Positions 1 through 7,084 of a DNA stretch of 64,000 nucleotides are shown here, piece by piece (the first letter of the stretch is position 1; each line of letters begins with the position of its first letter). This stretch comes from Brachyspira sp964619175 (GTDB lineage Bacteria > Spirochaetota > Brachyspiria > Brachyspirales > Brachyspiraceae): NCBI GenBank assembly GCA_964619175.1, contig CAZUEE010000001.1, positions 1-64,000 on the forward strand. The letters run 5' to 3'. The notes below the pieces were generated by a model. That model was not told the DNA's origin. It worked only from the letters and a program-made list of their open reading frames with translations, and searched no databases. The translations under genes and the position numbers were made by a program.

Positions 1-205
1 ATAAGTTTCATTAATTTTAATAATTCGTCAAGCTGTTCTAAAGGCTCTCCTCCAATTTTCCATTTTTAAATTGAAAATATGTATCCACAGCTGGAATATA
101 AATATTTCCGACTTCTATATTATATTCATATCCGCATTTTTCCAAAGCTTCCAAAAGTATTTCTTTATTTATAAACGGCGTTATGGTGCTTAATATGCAA
201 CTCAT
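1..205 (-). pseudogene. DUF1257/Ycf35-like protein, 5' part, apparently frameshifted and cut by window edge
   Basis: An ATG at 205 opens a reading frame starting MSCILSTITPFINKEILLEA, which resembles the N-terminus of DUF1257 (Ycf35-like) proteins. It reaches a stop at 38-40 after 55 codons, following NGKLEESL. In the neighbouring frame the coding pattern continues without a stop to the window edge (GGEPLEQLDELLKLMKL), so one base seems lost or gained around 53-68, next to T and A runs. It lies 30 bp downstream of the DUF2997 gene and has a good ribosome site (AAAGGAGAGAAAAA before ATG), so it is the last visible gene of the AAA-ATPase operon. The family call is by recognition of the N-terminus only. 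It could instead be a genuine 55-residue protein followed by another ORF. Confidence 0.4.
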
Positions 206-235
206 TTTTTCTCTCCTTTTTTAGAATTTAAATTT

Positions 236-436
236 TTATTTTTGTATATTTGTATTTTTTTGGCTTACGGCAATTTTTTGATAATATTCGTCCGTTTTCT
301 TAACTTCCGTTATTTCTGCAAGCCCGTCAAGAAGTTCCTCCACTTCCGGTAAACATGCCTCTCCTTTGATTCCATCAGTTTTCAAATCTAAACTTCCGTC
401 CTCGTTAATCGTAACCGTTATTCTCTGTTCTTTCAT
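236..436 (-). CDS. DUF2997 family small protein
   Basis: This 66-residue protein starts MKEQRITVTINEDGSLDLKT and contains a GIKGEACLPEVEELLDGL segment, the typical layout of DUF2997: a short beta-hairpin, then a conserved G-x-x-C followed by an acidic helix. The function of the family is not established. DUF2997 genes commonly sit beside DUF1257 and Ycf46-like AAA ATPases, which is the arrangement here. The start has a ribosome site (AAGGAGAAATAAAA). The C-terminus is a polar tail rich in K, Q and N. The single Cys within GEAC could bind metal or be redox-active, but that is a guess. Confidence 0.7.
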   Translation of the reverse strand: MKEQRITVTINEDGSLDLKTDGIKGEACLPEVEELLDGLAEITEVKKTDEYYQKIAVSQKNTNIQK

Positions 437-466
437 TTTTATTTCTCCTTAAAATTAAAAATTAAA

Positions 467-1012
467 TTATTTAAAATCATTAATATTTATTTTCTTTATC
501 AAATCAATATCCTCTTCCGTTTCCATAATATAAGAAAGCGAAGAGACATTATTTTTCTTATTATAAGCGTTTTTGTAAGTTCGGTTAATTTCGTCTATCA
601 AATTATTAATTCGGTCAACTGTTTGTTTATCTATAAAATTTGGTAAACCATTTTCTATTTCCGATAATGATTTTTCATATTCCGAACATGATTTTTCATA
701 AGTATTTCTATCCGAATAATCAAAATCATTCATAATACTTCTTATTTCATTTACTTTATCTTTACATTCCGATATATAAGGAGAATAAGTAAAATTACTT
801 CTATTATCCGTAGTATCTGTAATCGGTTGAGTTAGTTGAGATTGAATATTTGGTTCGTCTATATTAATTTCTTTAAATATTATAACGTTAGGCGGCAAAA
901 CGGTAGGAGGCAAATTGGATGATTTTTTATTATCCATTTTAATAAAATCATAAATAATTGTAACAGCAGCAAGTCCAGCCATACCAAAAATAATAATACT
1001 ACCGATATCCAT
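467..1012 (-). CDS. Unknown protein with one N-terminal membrane helix and a polar helical domain
   Basis: I place the start at ATG 1012 (MDIGSIIIFGMAGLAAVTII) rather than further upstream, because it lies just 4 bases after the stop of the preceding gene. The protein is then 181 residues. Residues 4-21 form a hydrophobic helix; the rest is hydrophilic, with a Pro/Asn-rich linker around residue 35 and then charged helical sequence (SCSEYEKSLSEIENG and similar), possibly coiled coil. I do not recognise a family. Its place between the AAA ATPase and DUF2997 genes suggests it belongs to the same system, perhaps as a membrane-anchored partner. That is inference from context. Confidence 0.6.
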   Translation of the reverse strand: MDIGSIIIFGMAGLAAVTIIYDFIKMDNKKSSNLPPTVLPPNVIIFKEINIDEPNIQSQLTQPITDTTDNRSNFTYSPYISECKDKVNEIRSIMNDFDYSDRNTYEKSCSEYEKSLSEIENGLPNFIDKQTVDRINNLIDEINRTYKNAYNKKNNVSSLSYIMETEEDIDLIKKININDFK

Positions 1013-1016
1013 TTTA

Positions 1017-1583
1017 TCACATCCATGTACATGTAATGCTAAAATATAAATCATCAAATTTATCAACTATAAAGTAAATAATAAACCAAATAATCATATT
1101 GATAACAGTCACTACAACAGTCACTACAAAGGCAATTAAGATATTTTCAGAAAAAATGAAAAATGCACCAATAAAAAGAATACCAATAAAAAGAATACCA
1201 ATAAAAAGAATAATAGAATAGAAAGTAACGAAGTAATACTCTCTCATATAATCTAGAACAGAAACAACAGCACAAAAAGTAAGATAAACGGCAATAACAA
1301 TACATAGAGGAAAGCATTTAGGCAAATTTACAAAAAAGAAATAAATAATATTAGCTATATTTATAGGAATTATAAAAATAAGAATACAAAAACCTACTGA
1401 TAGTTGTTCACTATTTCGTCTTAATATTGATAAAAATATATGAATGCATAAAGTAATATCAAATATTATAAATATAAGGGCATATTCATGTAAAGACACT
1501 ATCATATTATTTAAGGAACATTTTGAAATTGTATAAATATATCCTAAAATAAAAAGAAAAACAAAAGTAAAAATTCTAATCAT
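1017..1583 (-). CDS. Unknown multi-pass membrane protein with an internal FIGIL repeat
   Basis: This 188-residue, very hydrophobic protein has about five or six predicted membrane helices and no recognisable domain. Its N-terminus (MIRIFTFVFLFILGYIY) could be a first helix or an uncleaved signal. In the middle, a 15-bp tandem repeat encodes ILFIG three times within one helix. It starts 12 bases after the AAA ATPase gene and ends 4 bases before the next gene, so it is translated as part of one operon. Nothing visible indicates a transport or enzymatic function; a membrane partner of the ATPase is the simplest guess. Confidence 0.55.
   Translation of the reverse strand: MIRIFTFVFLFILGYIYTISKCSLNNMIVSLHEYALIFIIFDITLCIHIFLSILRRNSEQLSVGFCILIFIIPINIANIIYFFFVNLPKCFPLCIVIAVYLTFCAVVSVLDYMREYYFVTFYSIILFIGILFIGILFIGAFFIFSENILIAFVVTVVVTVINMIIWFIIYFIVDKFDDLYFSITCTWM
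1167..1211. repeat. 15-bp tandem repeat, three copies, in frame
   Basis: The unit ACCAATAAAAAGAAT occurs three times back to back inside the unknown membrane protein gene. Each copy adds five residues (ILFIG in the coded direction). Because 15 is a multiple of three, copy-number change would lengthen or shorten a membrane helix without breaking the frame. Confidence 0.85.
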
Positions 1584-1595
1584 AACAAATCCTTC

Positions 1596-3149
1596 CTATT
1601 CGATAAACGGATTATTAACTTCCTGTTTTAATTGAGGAATCGGTTTATCTTTCGATTTTTCATCTTCCTGCCAAGAATTGGAAGAGGCAAGCACGGCTCG
1701 AGCTTTCGCCCATCTTCTCATATCGTTTATATTCTCTTTCATAGTTTGCGAAATAGGATAAGTCTTTTTTATAGCTTCTATTATATGTTCCGTTGAAATT
1801 TCTTTATTTTCGTCGAAAGCCTTAAATAAAGCTTCTTTTATCGCTTCTTCTATTTCCGCTCCCGAAAATTCGTCGCATGCATCCGCTATTTTGGAGATGT
1901 CAAAATTATTTGAATCTCTTTTAAATTTACTCAAATGAATTTTTATTATCTCTTCTCTATCTTGTTTCAAAGGCAAATCTACAAAAAATATCTCATCTAC
2001 TCTGCCCTTTCGCAAAAGCTCTGGAGGAAGCCCCGATATATTATTTGCCGTTGCAACTACAAATACGGGTTTTTTCTTTTCTTGCATCCAAGTTAAAAAA
2101 GTTCCCAATACTCTAGAAGTAGTGCCTCCATCCGTTTGCCCAGAAGATCCCATTCCCGAAAGTCCTTTTTCTATCTCGTCAATCCAAAGAATCGAAGGAG
2201 AAACCGCTTCCGCTATCTTAAGAGCCTTTCTTATATTGCTCTCCGATTCGCCTACAATTCCGCCAAAAACTTTGCCCATATCCAATTTTATTATAGGAAA
2301 TTGCCAAGCCGAACCTACCGCTTTAGCGCATAAACTTTTTCCCGTTCCCGGTATTCCAAGCAAAAGTATTCCTCTCGGAGTTTCAAGCCCATAATTTTTA
2401 GCAGCATCCTCGAACGCCCGTCCTCTTCTTTTAAGCCAATTTTTAAGTATATCGAGTCCGCCGACATCGTCCAAAGTTTCGTTATGATGATAATATTCCA
2501 AATGTCCGCTGTTTTTTATTATAATTTCTTTCTCTTGTATTATTATTGGAATTTCTTTTTCCGTTAATTGTCCCGTTTGAACGATTGCCTTTGAAAAAGC
2601 CCTTTGAGCTTCCATTATCGTTAAACCCAAAGCTGATTCTATTATTTTTTCGGTATTTCCTTCAGGCTTTACTTTATAATGTTTGCAAGTAGATTTAAAT
2701 ATAACATTCAAATCTTTTCTGTCGGGCAAATCCAAATCTACTATATAAACATCTTTATCGAGTTCTGAAGGGAGACTCTTTTTAGTTTGAAGCATTATTA
2801 AACTTCTGTCATCATAATTATTTGAAGCTATATCTCTAATTTTGCTTATCAAAAAAGGATTGTCTCTTAAATGCAAATCGAATTCTTCCAAAATCAAAAT
2901 AGAATCTTTAGCGTTATTACTTTCATACCAATCCAAAATCGCTCTGTTATCGTCCATATTTTCAATAATGTCAAATTTTTTATCTTTCGTATTGAATTTT
3001 TTAAGCCCAGAAGAACAATTCCATTTATACCAATCCCTTTTAAGTTCGGATGCCGTTTGCGAAACATAACCTTCTATTCTCATGTTTTCATAACTTATAA
3101 TCTGTATAATATTTATACGAGATTTTACTAAATTGTTCAAATTAATCAT
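1596..3149 (-). CDS. Ycf46-type AAA family ATPase
   Basis: This 517-residue protein has an N-terminal region of about 200 residues with a decayed, P-loop-less ATPase look (ILILEEFDLHL near residue 83). A full AAA module follows: DDVGGLDILKNWLKRR, Walker A GIPGTGKS at 265-272, Walker B ILWIDE at 320-325, then FVVATANN and LRKGRVDEIFFVDLP with the arginine-finger and sensor region. The D-V-G-G-L-x-x-LK-x-WL-x-R pattern before PRGILLLGIPGTGKS is characteristic of Ycf46-like ATPases of cyanobacteria and many other bacteria. Their substrates are unknown; remodelling of a protein complex is likely. It is the first gene of a minus-strand operon with a consensus promoter about 250 bp upstream. The family is confident; the role is open. 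Confidence 0.85.
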   Translation of the reverse strand: MINLNNLVKSRINIIQIISYENMRIEGYVSQTASELKRDWYKWNCSSGLKKFNTKDKKFDIIENMDDNRAILDWYESNNAKDSILILEEFDLHLRDNPFLISKIRDIASNNYDDRSLIMLQTKKSLPSELDKDVYIVDLDLPDRKDLNVIFKSTCKHYKVKPEGNTEKIIESALGLTIMEAQRAFSKAIVQTGQLTEKEIPIIIQEKEIIIKNSGHLEYYHHNETLDDVGGLDILKNWLKRRGRAFEDAAKNYGLETPRGILLLGIPGTGKSLCAKAVGSAWQFPIIKLDMGKVFGGIVGESESNIRKALKIAEAVSPSILWIDEIEKGLSGMGSSGQTDGGTTSRVLGTFLTWMQEKKKPVFVVATANNISGLPPELLRKGRVDEIFFVDLPLKQDREEIIKIHLSKFKRDSNNFDISKIADACDEFSGAEIEEAIKEALFKAFDENKEISTEHIIEAIKKTYPISQTMKENINDMRRWAKARAVLASSNSWQEDEKSKDKPIPQLKQEVNNPFIE

Positions 3150-3542
3150 TCGTAAACTCCAATACTTTTGGTATATTTAATAAAAATTTAATAAATATAA
3201 AAAATATATTTTCAAATATAATTATTTTTATTTTTTTTGAAGAATATAAAATATCCCTAAATGATTTTAGGCAAATTAATAAACATAATAAAATATTTTT
3301 TACAAAATTATTGTATTGTATTGCGACCGTAGGAAGTCCTGTAAGAATATTTATTTTCGGTAAACAAATTATATTTCCTTTCTTTTAATTCATAATAGTA
3401 TAATCAATATTAGAAAAAATGTCAATAGTTAAATTAAATAGGTTGTAAATTTTTTTATTTATGATATTTTAAAAACATAAAAATTATAAAATAAAACTTC
3501 TTAATTTATGTAAAAGAAAGTTTTAATTTTGGAGTTATTGAA
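3150..3542. other. Divergent intergenic region with long untranslated leader
   Basis: No gene is visible in these 393 bases. They separate the minus-strand AAA operon from the plus-strand STAS gene. They hold a consensus minus-strand promoter (3397-3425) and a weaker plus-strand candidate (TTGTAA 3443-3448, 16-bp spacer, TATTTT 3465-3470). The minus-strand transcript would have a leader of roughly 240 nt containing a perfect 6-bp inverted repeat, CCTAAA-TGAT-TTTAGG, at 3256-3271. No U-run follows it, so it is not an obvious terminator. Confidence 0.5.
3397..3425 (-). promoter_or_regulatory. Consensus sigma-70 promoter for the AAA ATPase operon
   Basis: On the minus strand there is TTGACA (3425-3420), a 17-bp spacer and TATACT (3402-3397). 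It reads toward the AAA ATPase gene, whose start is about 240 bp downstream. Confidence 0.7.
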
Positions 3543-3878
3543 ATGGAAATATCCGTTAAAGAACTTGAAAATAATACGGTTGTAATTAAACTTTTCGGAG
3601 ATATAGATATTTATACTTCATCCGACTTAAAAGACGCTATGATATCTCAAGTAGATTTTGGCGCAAAAAGAATAATAATCGATATGGAAGATGTCCATTA
3701 TATAGACAGCAGCGGAATCGGAGTATTTATATCGGTATTGGGAACTTTTAAGAAAGTAAACGGTAAAATCGGTTTGGTAAAAATAACCGAACCCGTTAAA
3801 AAGGTTTTGGAACTTACGAAGTTAACTAGTTTTTTACCAATTTACAACACGGAAGTCGAGGCTGTAGAAAGCTTATAA
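3543..3878 (+). CDS. STAS domain protein, anti-sigma factor antagonist (SpoIIAA-like)
   Basis: This 111-residue single-domain protein starts MEISVKELENNTVVIKLFGD and carries the STAS signature DSSGIGVF with Ser56 and Ser57; Ser57 matches the phosphorylated serine of SpoIIAA/RsbV proteins. Such proteins bind anti-sigma kinases when dephosphorylated and so control an alternative sigma factor or another partner switch. No kinase or phosphatase partner lies next to it. A GGAG ribosome site precedes the ATG. It sits upstream of the ATP synthase genes but with a 120-bp gap, so co-transcription is possible but not shown. Confidence 0.85.
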   Translation: MEISVKELENNTVVIKLFGDIDIYTSSDLKDAMISQVDFGAKRIIIDMEDVHYIDSSGIGVFISVLGTFKKVNGKIGLVKITEPVKKVLELTKLTSFLPIYNTEVEAVESL

Positions 3879-4001
3879 AAAGTTATATAAAGTTGTAAAA
3901 AATTGATTTTATAATAGTTGATTTTTTATTTAATAGTTATAAAATTAAAAATTAATTATTGTTATTTTATTAATTGTTATTTTGGATATTATTTAATAAT
4001 T

Positions 4002-4937
4002 ATGAATAGATTGATTTTAAATAAATTGAATTTTAAATTAAATTTGGTAAAAAGAATTTTTGTAATAGTTTTAATTATTTTTACGGCGTTTAATTTTAAT
4101 TTCGTTTTTGCCTCAGAAAATATTAACGATTACATTATGGAAGAGATTGCCGACAATACCGACCATCCTTATTTAACGATTCCTATAAAATTTGGAAATT
4201 ATTTGAATTTTGATTTTCGTATAACAAAACATATTATACTTATGACTTTAGCCGCAATTTTATGCATAGCAAGTATGAAATATTTAGCTCACAAATTAAA
4301 AAGACCTTTTAATAAACCAACATATTTGCAAAATATACTTGAAATTATTATAGATTATATGCATAGAGAGGTTATATCGCCAACTTTGGGAGAAGAAGGA
4401 AAAAGATACACTTCGTTTTGTTTGACGGTGTTTTTATTCGTTTTATTTTCAAATTTAATCGGAATAATCCCGCCTTTATTAAAATTTAAAACCGAAGACG
4501 GACATTACGCTTATTTGGCTGGAGCGGTTGGAGCGAATATAGGTTTTACGGGAGCTATAGCGATTTTAGTTTTTATATGTTATATAATTGCGGGAATAAG
4601 AAAAAAAGGAATTGTTAAATATTGGATAGGTTTAGCCCCCAAAGGTTTGCCTTTTATTTTAGTGCCTTTAATATGGGTTTTGGAATTTATAACTTTATTC
4701 AACAGGGCTTTTGCCTTATCGATAAGATTGCTTGCAAATATGACGGGCGGACATATTATGCTTATAGTTATACCATACTTGATTATTATGTCGGGAACTT
4801 TACTGATTTCGCCTTTTGCAATATTATTTTTAAGTTTTATATATGTGCTAGAAATGTTTGTCGCCGTTTTACAGGCTTATATATTCTCGTTATTATCGGC
4901 GATTTATATAGAAATTGCAATTAGCGACGAACATTAA
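4002..4937 (+). CDS. atpB: F0F1 ATP synthase subunit a
   Basis: The stator a subunit lines the ion half-channels of F0. I start it at ATG 4002 (311 residues); an upstream in-frame TTG at 3918 would add an implausible hydrophobic leader. A signal-like segment (FVIVLIIFTAFNFNFVFA) is followed by five or six membrane helices. The key region ITLFNRAFALSIRLLANMTGGH contains the essential helix-5 arginine (SIRLLANM), and VAVLQAYIFSLLSAIYI is the family's C-terminal helix. First gene of the atp operon, followed 50 bp later by atpE behind an AAAGGAG ribosome site. Identity is secure; the exact start is less so. Confidence 0.9.
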   Translation: MNRLILNKLNFKLNLVKRIFVIVLIIFTAFNFNFVFASENINDYIMEEIADNTDHPYLTIPIKFGNYLNFDFRITKHIILMTLAAILCIASMKYLAHKLKRPFNKPTYLQNILEIIIDYMHREVISPTLGEEGKRYTSFCLTVFLFVLFSNLIGIIPPLLKFKTEDGHYAYLAGAVGANIGFTGAIAILVFICYIIAGIRKKGIVKYWIGLAPKGLPFILVPLIWVLEFITLFNRAFALSIRLLANMTGGHIMLIVIPYLIIMSGTLLISPFAILFLSFIYVLEMFVAVLQAYIFSLLSAIYIEIAISDEH

Positions 4938-4987
4938 ATAAATATTATTAAAAAAATGAAAAATTTAATTTAACAAAGGAGTAAAAA

Positions 4988-5209
4988 ATGGAACTTGCGA
5001 TATTGGGAGCAACTATAGGCGCCGGACTTGCCGCCATAGGAGCGGGTATAGGAATAGGCATAATAGGAGCCGGAGCGGTTGACGGAGTTGCGAGACAGCC
5101 CGAAATGTCGGGAAAAATTCAATCGACTATGTTTATAGCGGCTGCGCTTATCGAAGGAGTATGTCTTTTCGCTTTGGTTATTTGTATTCTTGCCCTAATG
5201 AGACAATAA
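4988..5209 (+). CDS. atpE: F0F1 ATP synthase subunit c
   Basis: This 73-residue hairpin of two membrane helices forms the rotor ring. Helix 1 is glycine-rich (GAGLAAIGAGIGIGIIGAG), the loop is VARQPE, and helix 2 carries the ion-binding carboxylate Glu56 (AALIEGVCLFAL). The Gln of helix 1 and the Ser/Thr after the Glu that bind Na+ in Ilyobacter/Propionigenium-type rings are replaced by Ile23 and Gly57. The sequence therefore suggests proton rather than sodium coupling (inference from known Na+ ligands). Preceded by AAAGGAG. Confidence 0.95.
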   Translation: MELAILGATIGAGLAAIGAGIGIGIIGAGAVDGVARQPEMSGKIQSTMFIAAALIEGVCLFALVICILALMRQ

Positions 5210-5267
5210 AAAACGGTAATAAAAACGATTATAAAATAATAATAATCAAAAAAATTTAGGAGACTAT

Positions 5268-5771
5268 ATGGCGCTTTTTAGAATAGACCCCGGCGTTGTT
5301 ATTTGGACTTGGATTTCCTTTATATTGGTTCTTATAATATTGGGAAAATCCACTTGGAAAATAATTATAAAAGGCTTAAACGCTCGCGCCGAAAAAATTC
5401 AAGATGATTTGAAAGAAGCGGAAAAAATCAGAGAAACCGCTAAAAAATCTTTGGCGGCTTATAGAGAGCAGATAGACAACGCCAAAACGGAGGCAAGTTC
5501 TATAATAGAAAACGCCCGAGTGGAAGCGAACAGAGTTAGAGAAAAAATTATAAGTAATGCCAGAGAAGAAGCCGAAGCGAATAAAAATAAAATCATGCTT
5601 GAAATAGACAGAGCCAAAGAAGAAGTGACGAATAATGTTAGAAAACAGACGGTAGATATTGCGGTAGTTATGGCGGAAACCATACTTAGAAGGAATATAA
5701 CCAAAGAAGATAATCAGGCTTTGATTGACGAATTTATTAATAATGTTCAAAAACAAAATGACATTAAATAA
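5268..5771 (+). CDS. atpF: F0F1 ATP synthase subunit b
   Basis: This 167-residue peripheral-stalk subunit has one N-terminal membrane helix (VVIWTWISFILVLIILG). A long charged coiled-coil helix follows, rich in Glu, Lys and Ala (EKIQDDLKEAEKIRETAKKS), with the family segment ANRVREKIISNAREEAE. The C-terminal end, VDIAVVMAETILRRNI, resembles the delta-binding end of b subunits. It starts with an AGGAG ribosome site and lies between the c and delta genes in normal operon order. Length is standard. Confidence 0.92.
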   Translation: MALFRIDPGVVIWTWISFILVLIILGKSTWKIIIKGLNARAEKIQDDLKEAEKIRETAKKSLAAYREQIDNAKTEASSIIENARVEANRVREKIISNAREEAEANKNKIMLEIDRAKEEVTNNVRKQTVDIAVVMAETILRRNITKEDNQALIDEFINNVQKQNDIK

Positions 5772-5822
5772 TATTTTTAATTAAAGTCAAAATAAATTTT
5801 AATTTTAAATGGAATAACGAAT

Positions 5823-6395
5823 ATGAAAGAGATTGATAAAATAAAATTATTGAAACCTACGGCTAAAGCGATATTTGAGATAGCTAAAGAACTTAATATG
5901 GTCGATAAAGTCTATAACGAACTTTTGGAATGTTCAAAATTATTTCTAGACGAAGATATAAAAAAATATTTTAGCGACAAAAGTATTCCTAAAAAGTATA
6001 AAATTAAAACGATAGAAAATAAACTTAAACCAATTTTTTCAAACGAAACTTATGTTTTTATATCAATATTGATGGAACATGAAGTTATGGATATTTTGCC
6101 CGATATAGTGAGCTTCTATAAAGAAATATCAGACGAATATTATAATATAGTAAGAGTAAAAATAATTACGGCGGATGAAATAGACAAAGAAACCGTAGAT
6201 AGCATAATCAAAACTGTAAAATGTTTTTCAAAAGGAGATGTGATTTACACGGCTGAAACGGACAAAAATATTATAGGCGGAATAATAGTTCATGTCGATT
6301 CGATAGTTTACGATTATAGCATAAAAAATCAGGTGAATCGTCTGCAAGATAAATTTATAAACAAAGGCGGAAATAAAATATTTAAAATATTTTAA
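5823..6395 (+). CDS. atpH: F0F1 ATP synthase delta-like subunit, first of two tandem copies
   Basis: This 190-residue protein has the delta/OSCP layout: an N-terminal helical domain (PTAKAIFEIAKELNMVDKVYNE), a middle FSNETYVFISILMEHEVMDIL matching the delta F-x-x-L-x-x-x-x-R region, and the C-terminal GGIIVHVDSIVYDYSI, which matches the conserved GGxxxxxGDxxxDxSI motif. It connects F1 to the b stalk. A second delta-like gene follows 17 bp later and shares the same C-terminal motif, so one of the two is a duplicate or a specialised partner. The N-terminal ARxYA motif is weak here and clearer in the second copy. Confidence 0.8.
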   Translation: MKEIDKIKLLKPTAKAIFEIAKELNMVDKVYNELLECSKLFLDEDIKKYFSDKSIPKKYKIKTIENKLKPIFSNETYVFISILMEHEVMDILPDIVSFYKEISDEYYNIVRVKIITADEIDKETVDSIIKTVKCFSKGDVIYTAETDKNIIGGIIVHVDSIVYDYSIKNQVNRLQDKFINKGGNKIFKIF

Positions 6396-6412
6396 AGTTT
6401 TAAGGCTAAAGT

Positions 6413-7045
6413 ATGGATTCTATAAGCGACAATATTTTAAGTAATTTGAAAAAAGAAATACTTAAAGAAATTACCAAAGAAAAAGCAAGCAGATTTGCCC
6501 GCATAATCAAAAATGAATCGAGCGCAAGAAACTACGCCAAAGCTATGTTTTACGCCGCACAAGAGCTTGGAAAAATAGAAATTATAAAAAACGATTTTAA
6601 TACGGTTTATTCTTCTATGCTTATAGATAAGGATGTTTTTTCTTTTTTTACATCCGCTTTCGTTGACGGAAATATAAAGATTAGTATTTTAAAAAAAGTT
6701 TATGACGAAAATATAGCCGAAGAAACTTTTAATCTTTTGTCTATATTAATCGAAAGAGATTTGATTAATATATTATCTGCCATAATAGTGGAATACGAAA
6801 ATCTATGCAACGAATATTACAATATTTTGTCCACTAAAATTATAGCTTCTTCGGAAATAGAAAATATAGAAGAGTTAAAATCTTCCATAAGAAATATGAC
6901 GGGTAAGGATGTTCATTTTACTGTGGAAATAGACGAATCGATAATGGGCGGAATCATAGTTCAAATGGATGATGTAATTTACGATTATAGCGTCCGTAAA
7001 TTATTAGATAATGTAAAAAATTCGCTTTTTGCGGAGAATCATTAA
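6413..7045 (+). CDS. atpH: F0F1 ATP synthase delta-like subunit, second tandem copy
   Basis: This 210-residue protein carries the clearest delta signature of the pair: ARNYAKAMFYAAQELG near residue 38, the middle TFNLLSILIERDLINILSAI, and the C-terminal GGIIVQMDDVIYDYSV. Compared with the preceding copy it has an extra N-terminal charged helix of about 35 residues (NILSNLKKEILKEITKEK). That helix could be a stalk-like segment; in some bacteria delta domains are fused to b-like helices. It is 40 bp upstream of atpA. The two copies are only distantly similar outside the C-terminal motif, so the duplication is old. Confidence 0.8.
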   Translation: MDSISDNILSNLKKEILKEITKEKASRFARIIKNESSARNYAKAMFYAAQELGKIEIIKNDFNTVYSSMLIDKDVFSFFTSAFVDGNIKISILKKVYDENIAEETFNLLSILIERDLINILSAIIVEYENLCNEYYNILSTKIIASSEIENIEELKSSIRNMTGKDVHFTVEIDESIMGGIIVQMDDVIYDYSVRKLLDNVKNSLFAENH

Positions 7046-7084
7046 AATAAAAATAACGGTAAAAGGAAAATATAAGGAATATTT

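Noticed and set aside
3918..4001. Upstream TTG start for atpB
   Set aside because: It would add an odd hydrophobic leader before the signal-like segment; the ATG at 4002 gives a normal protein.
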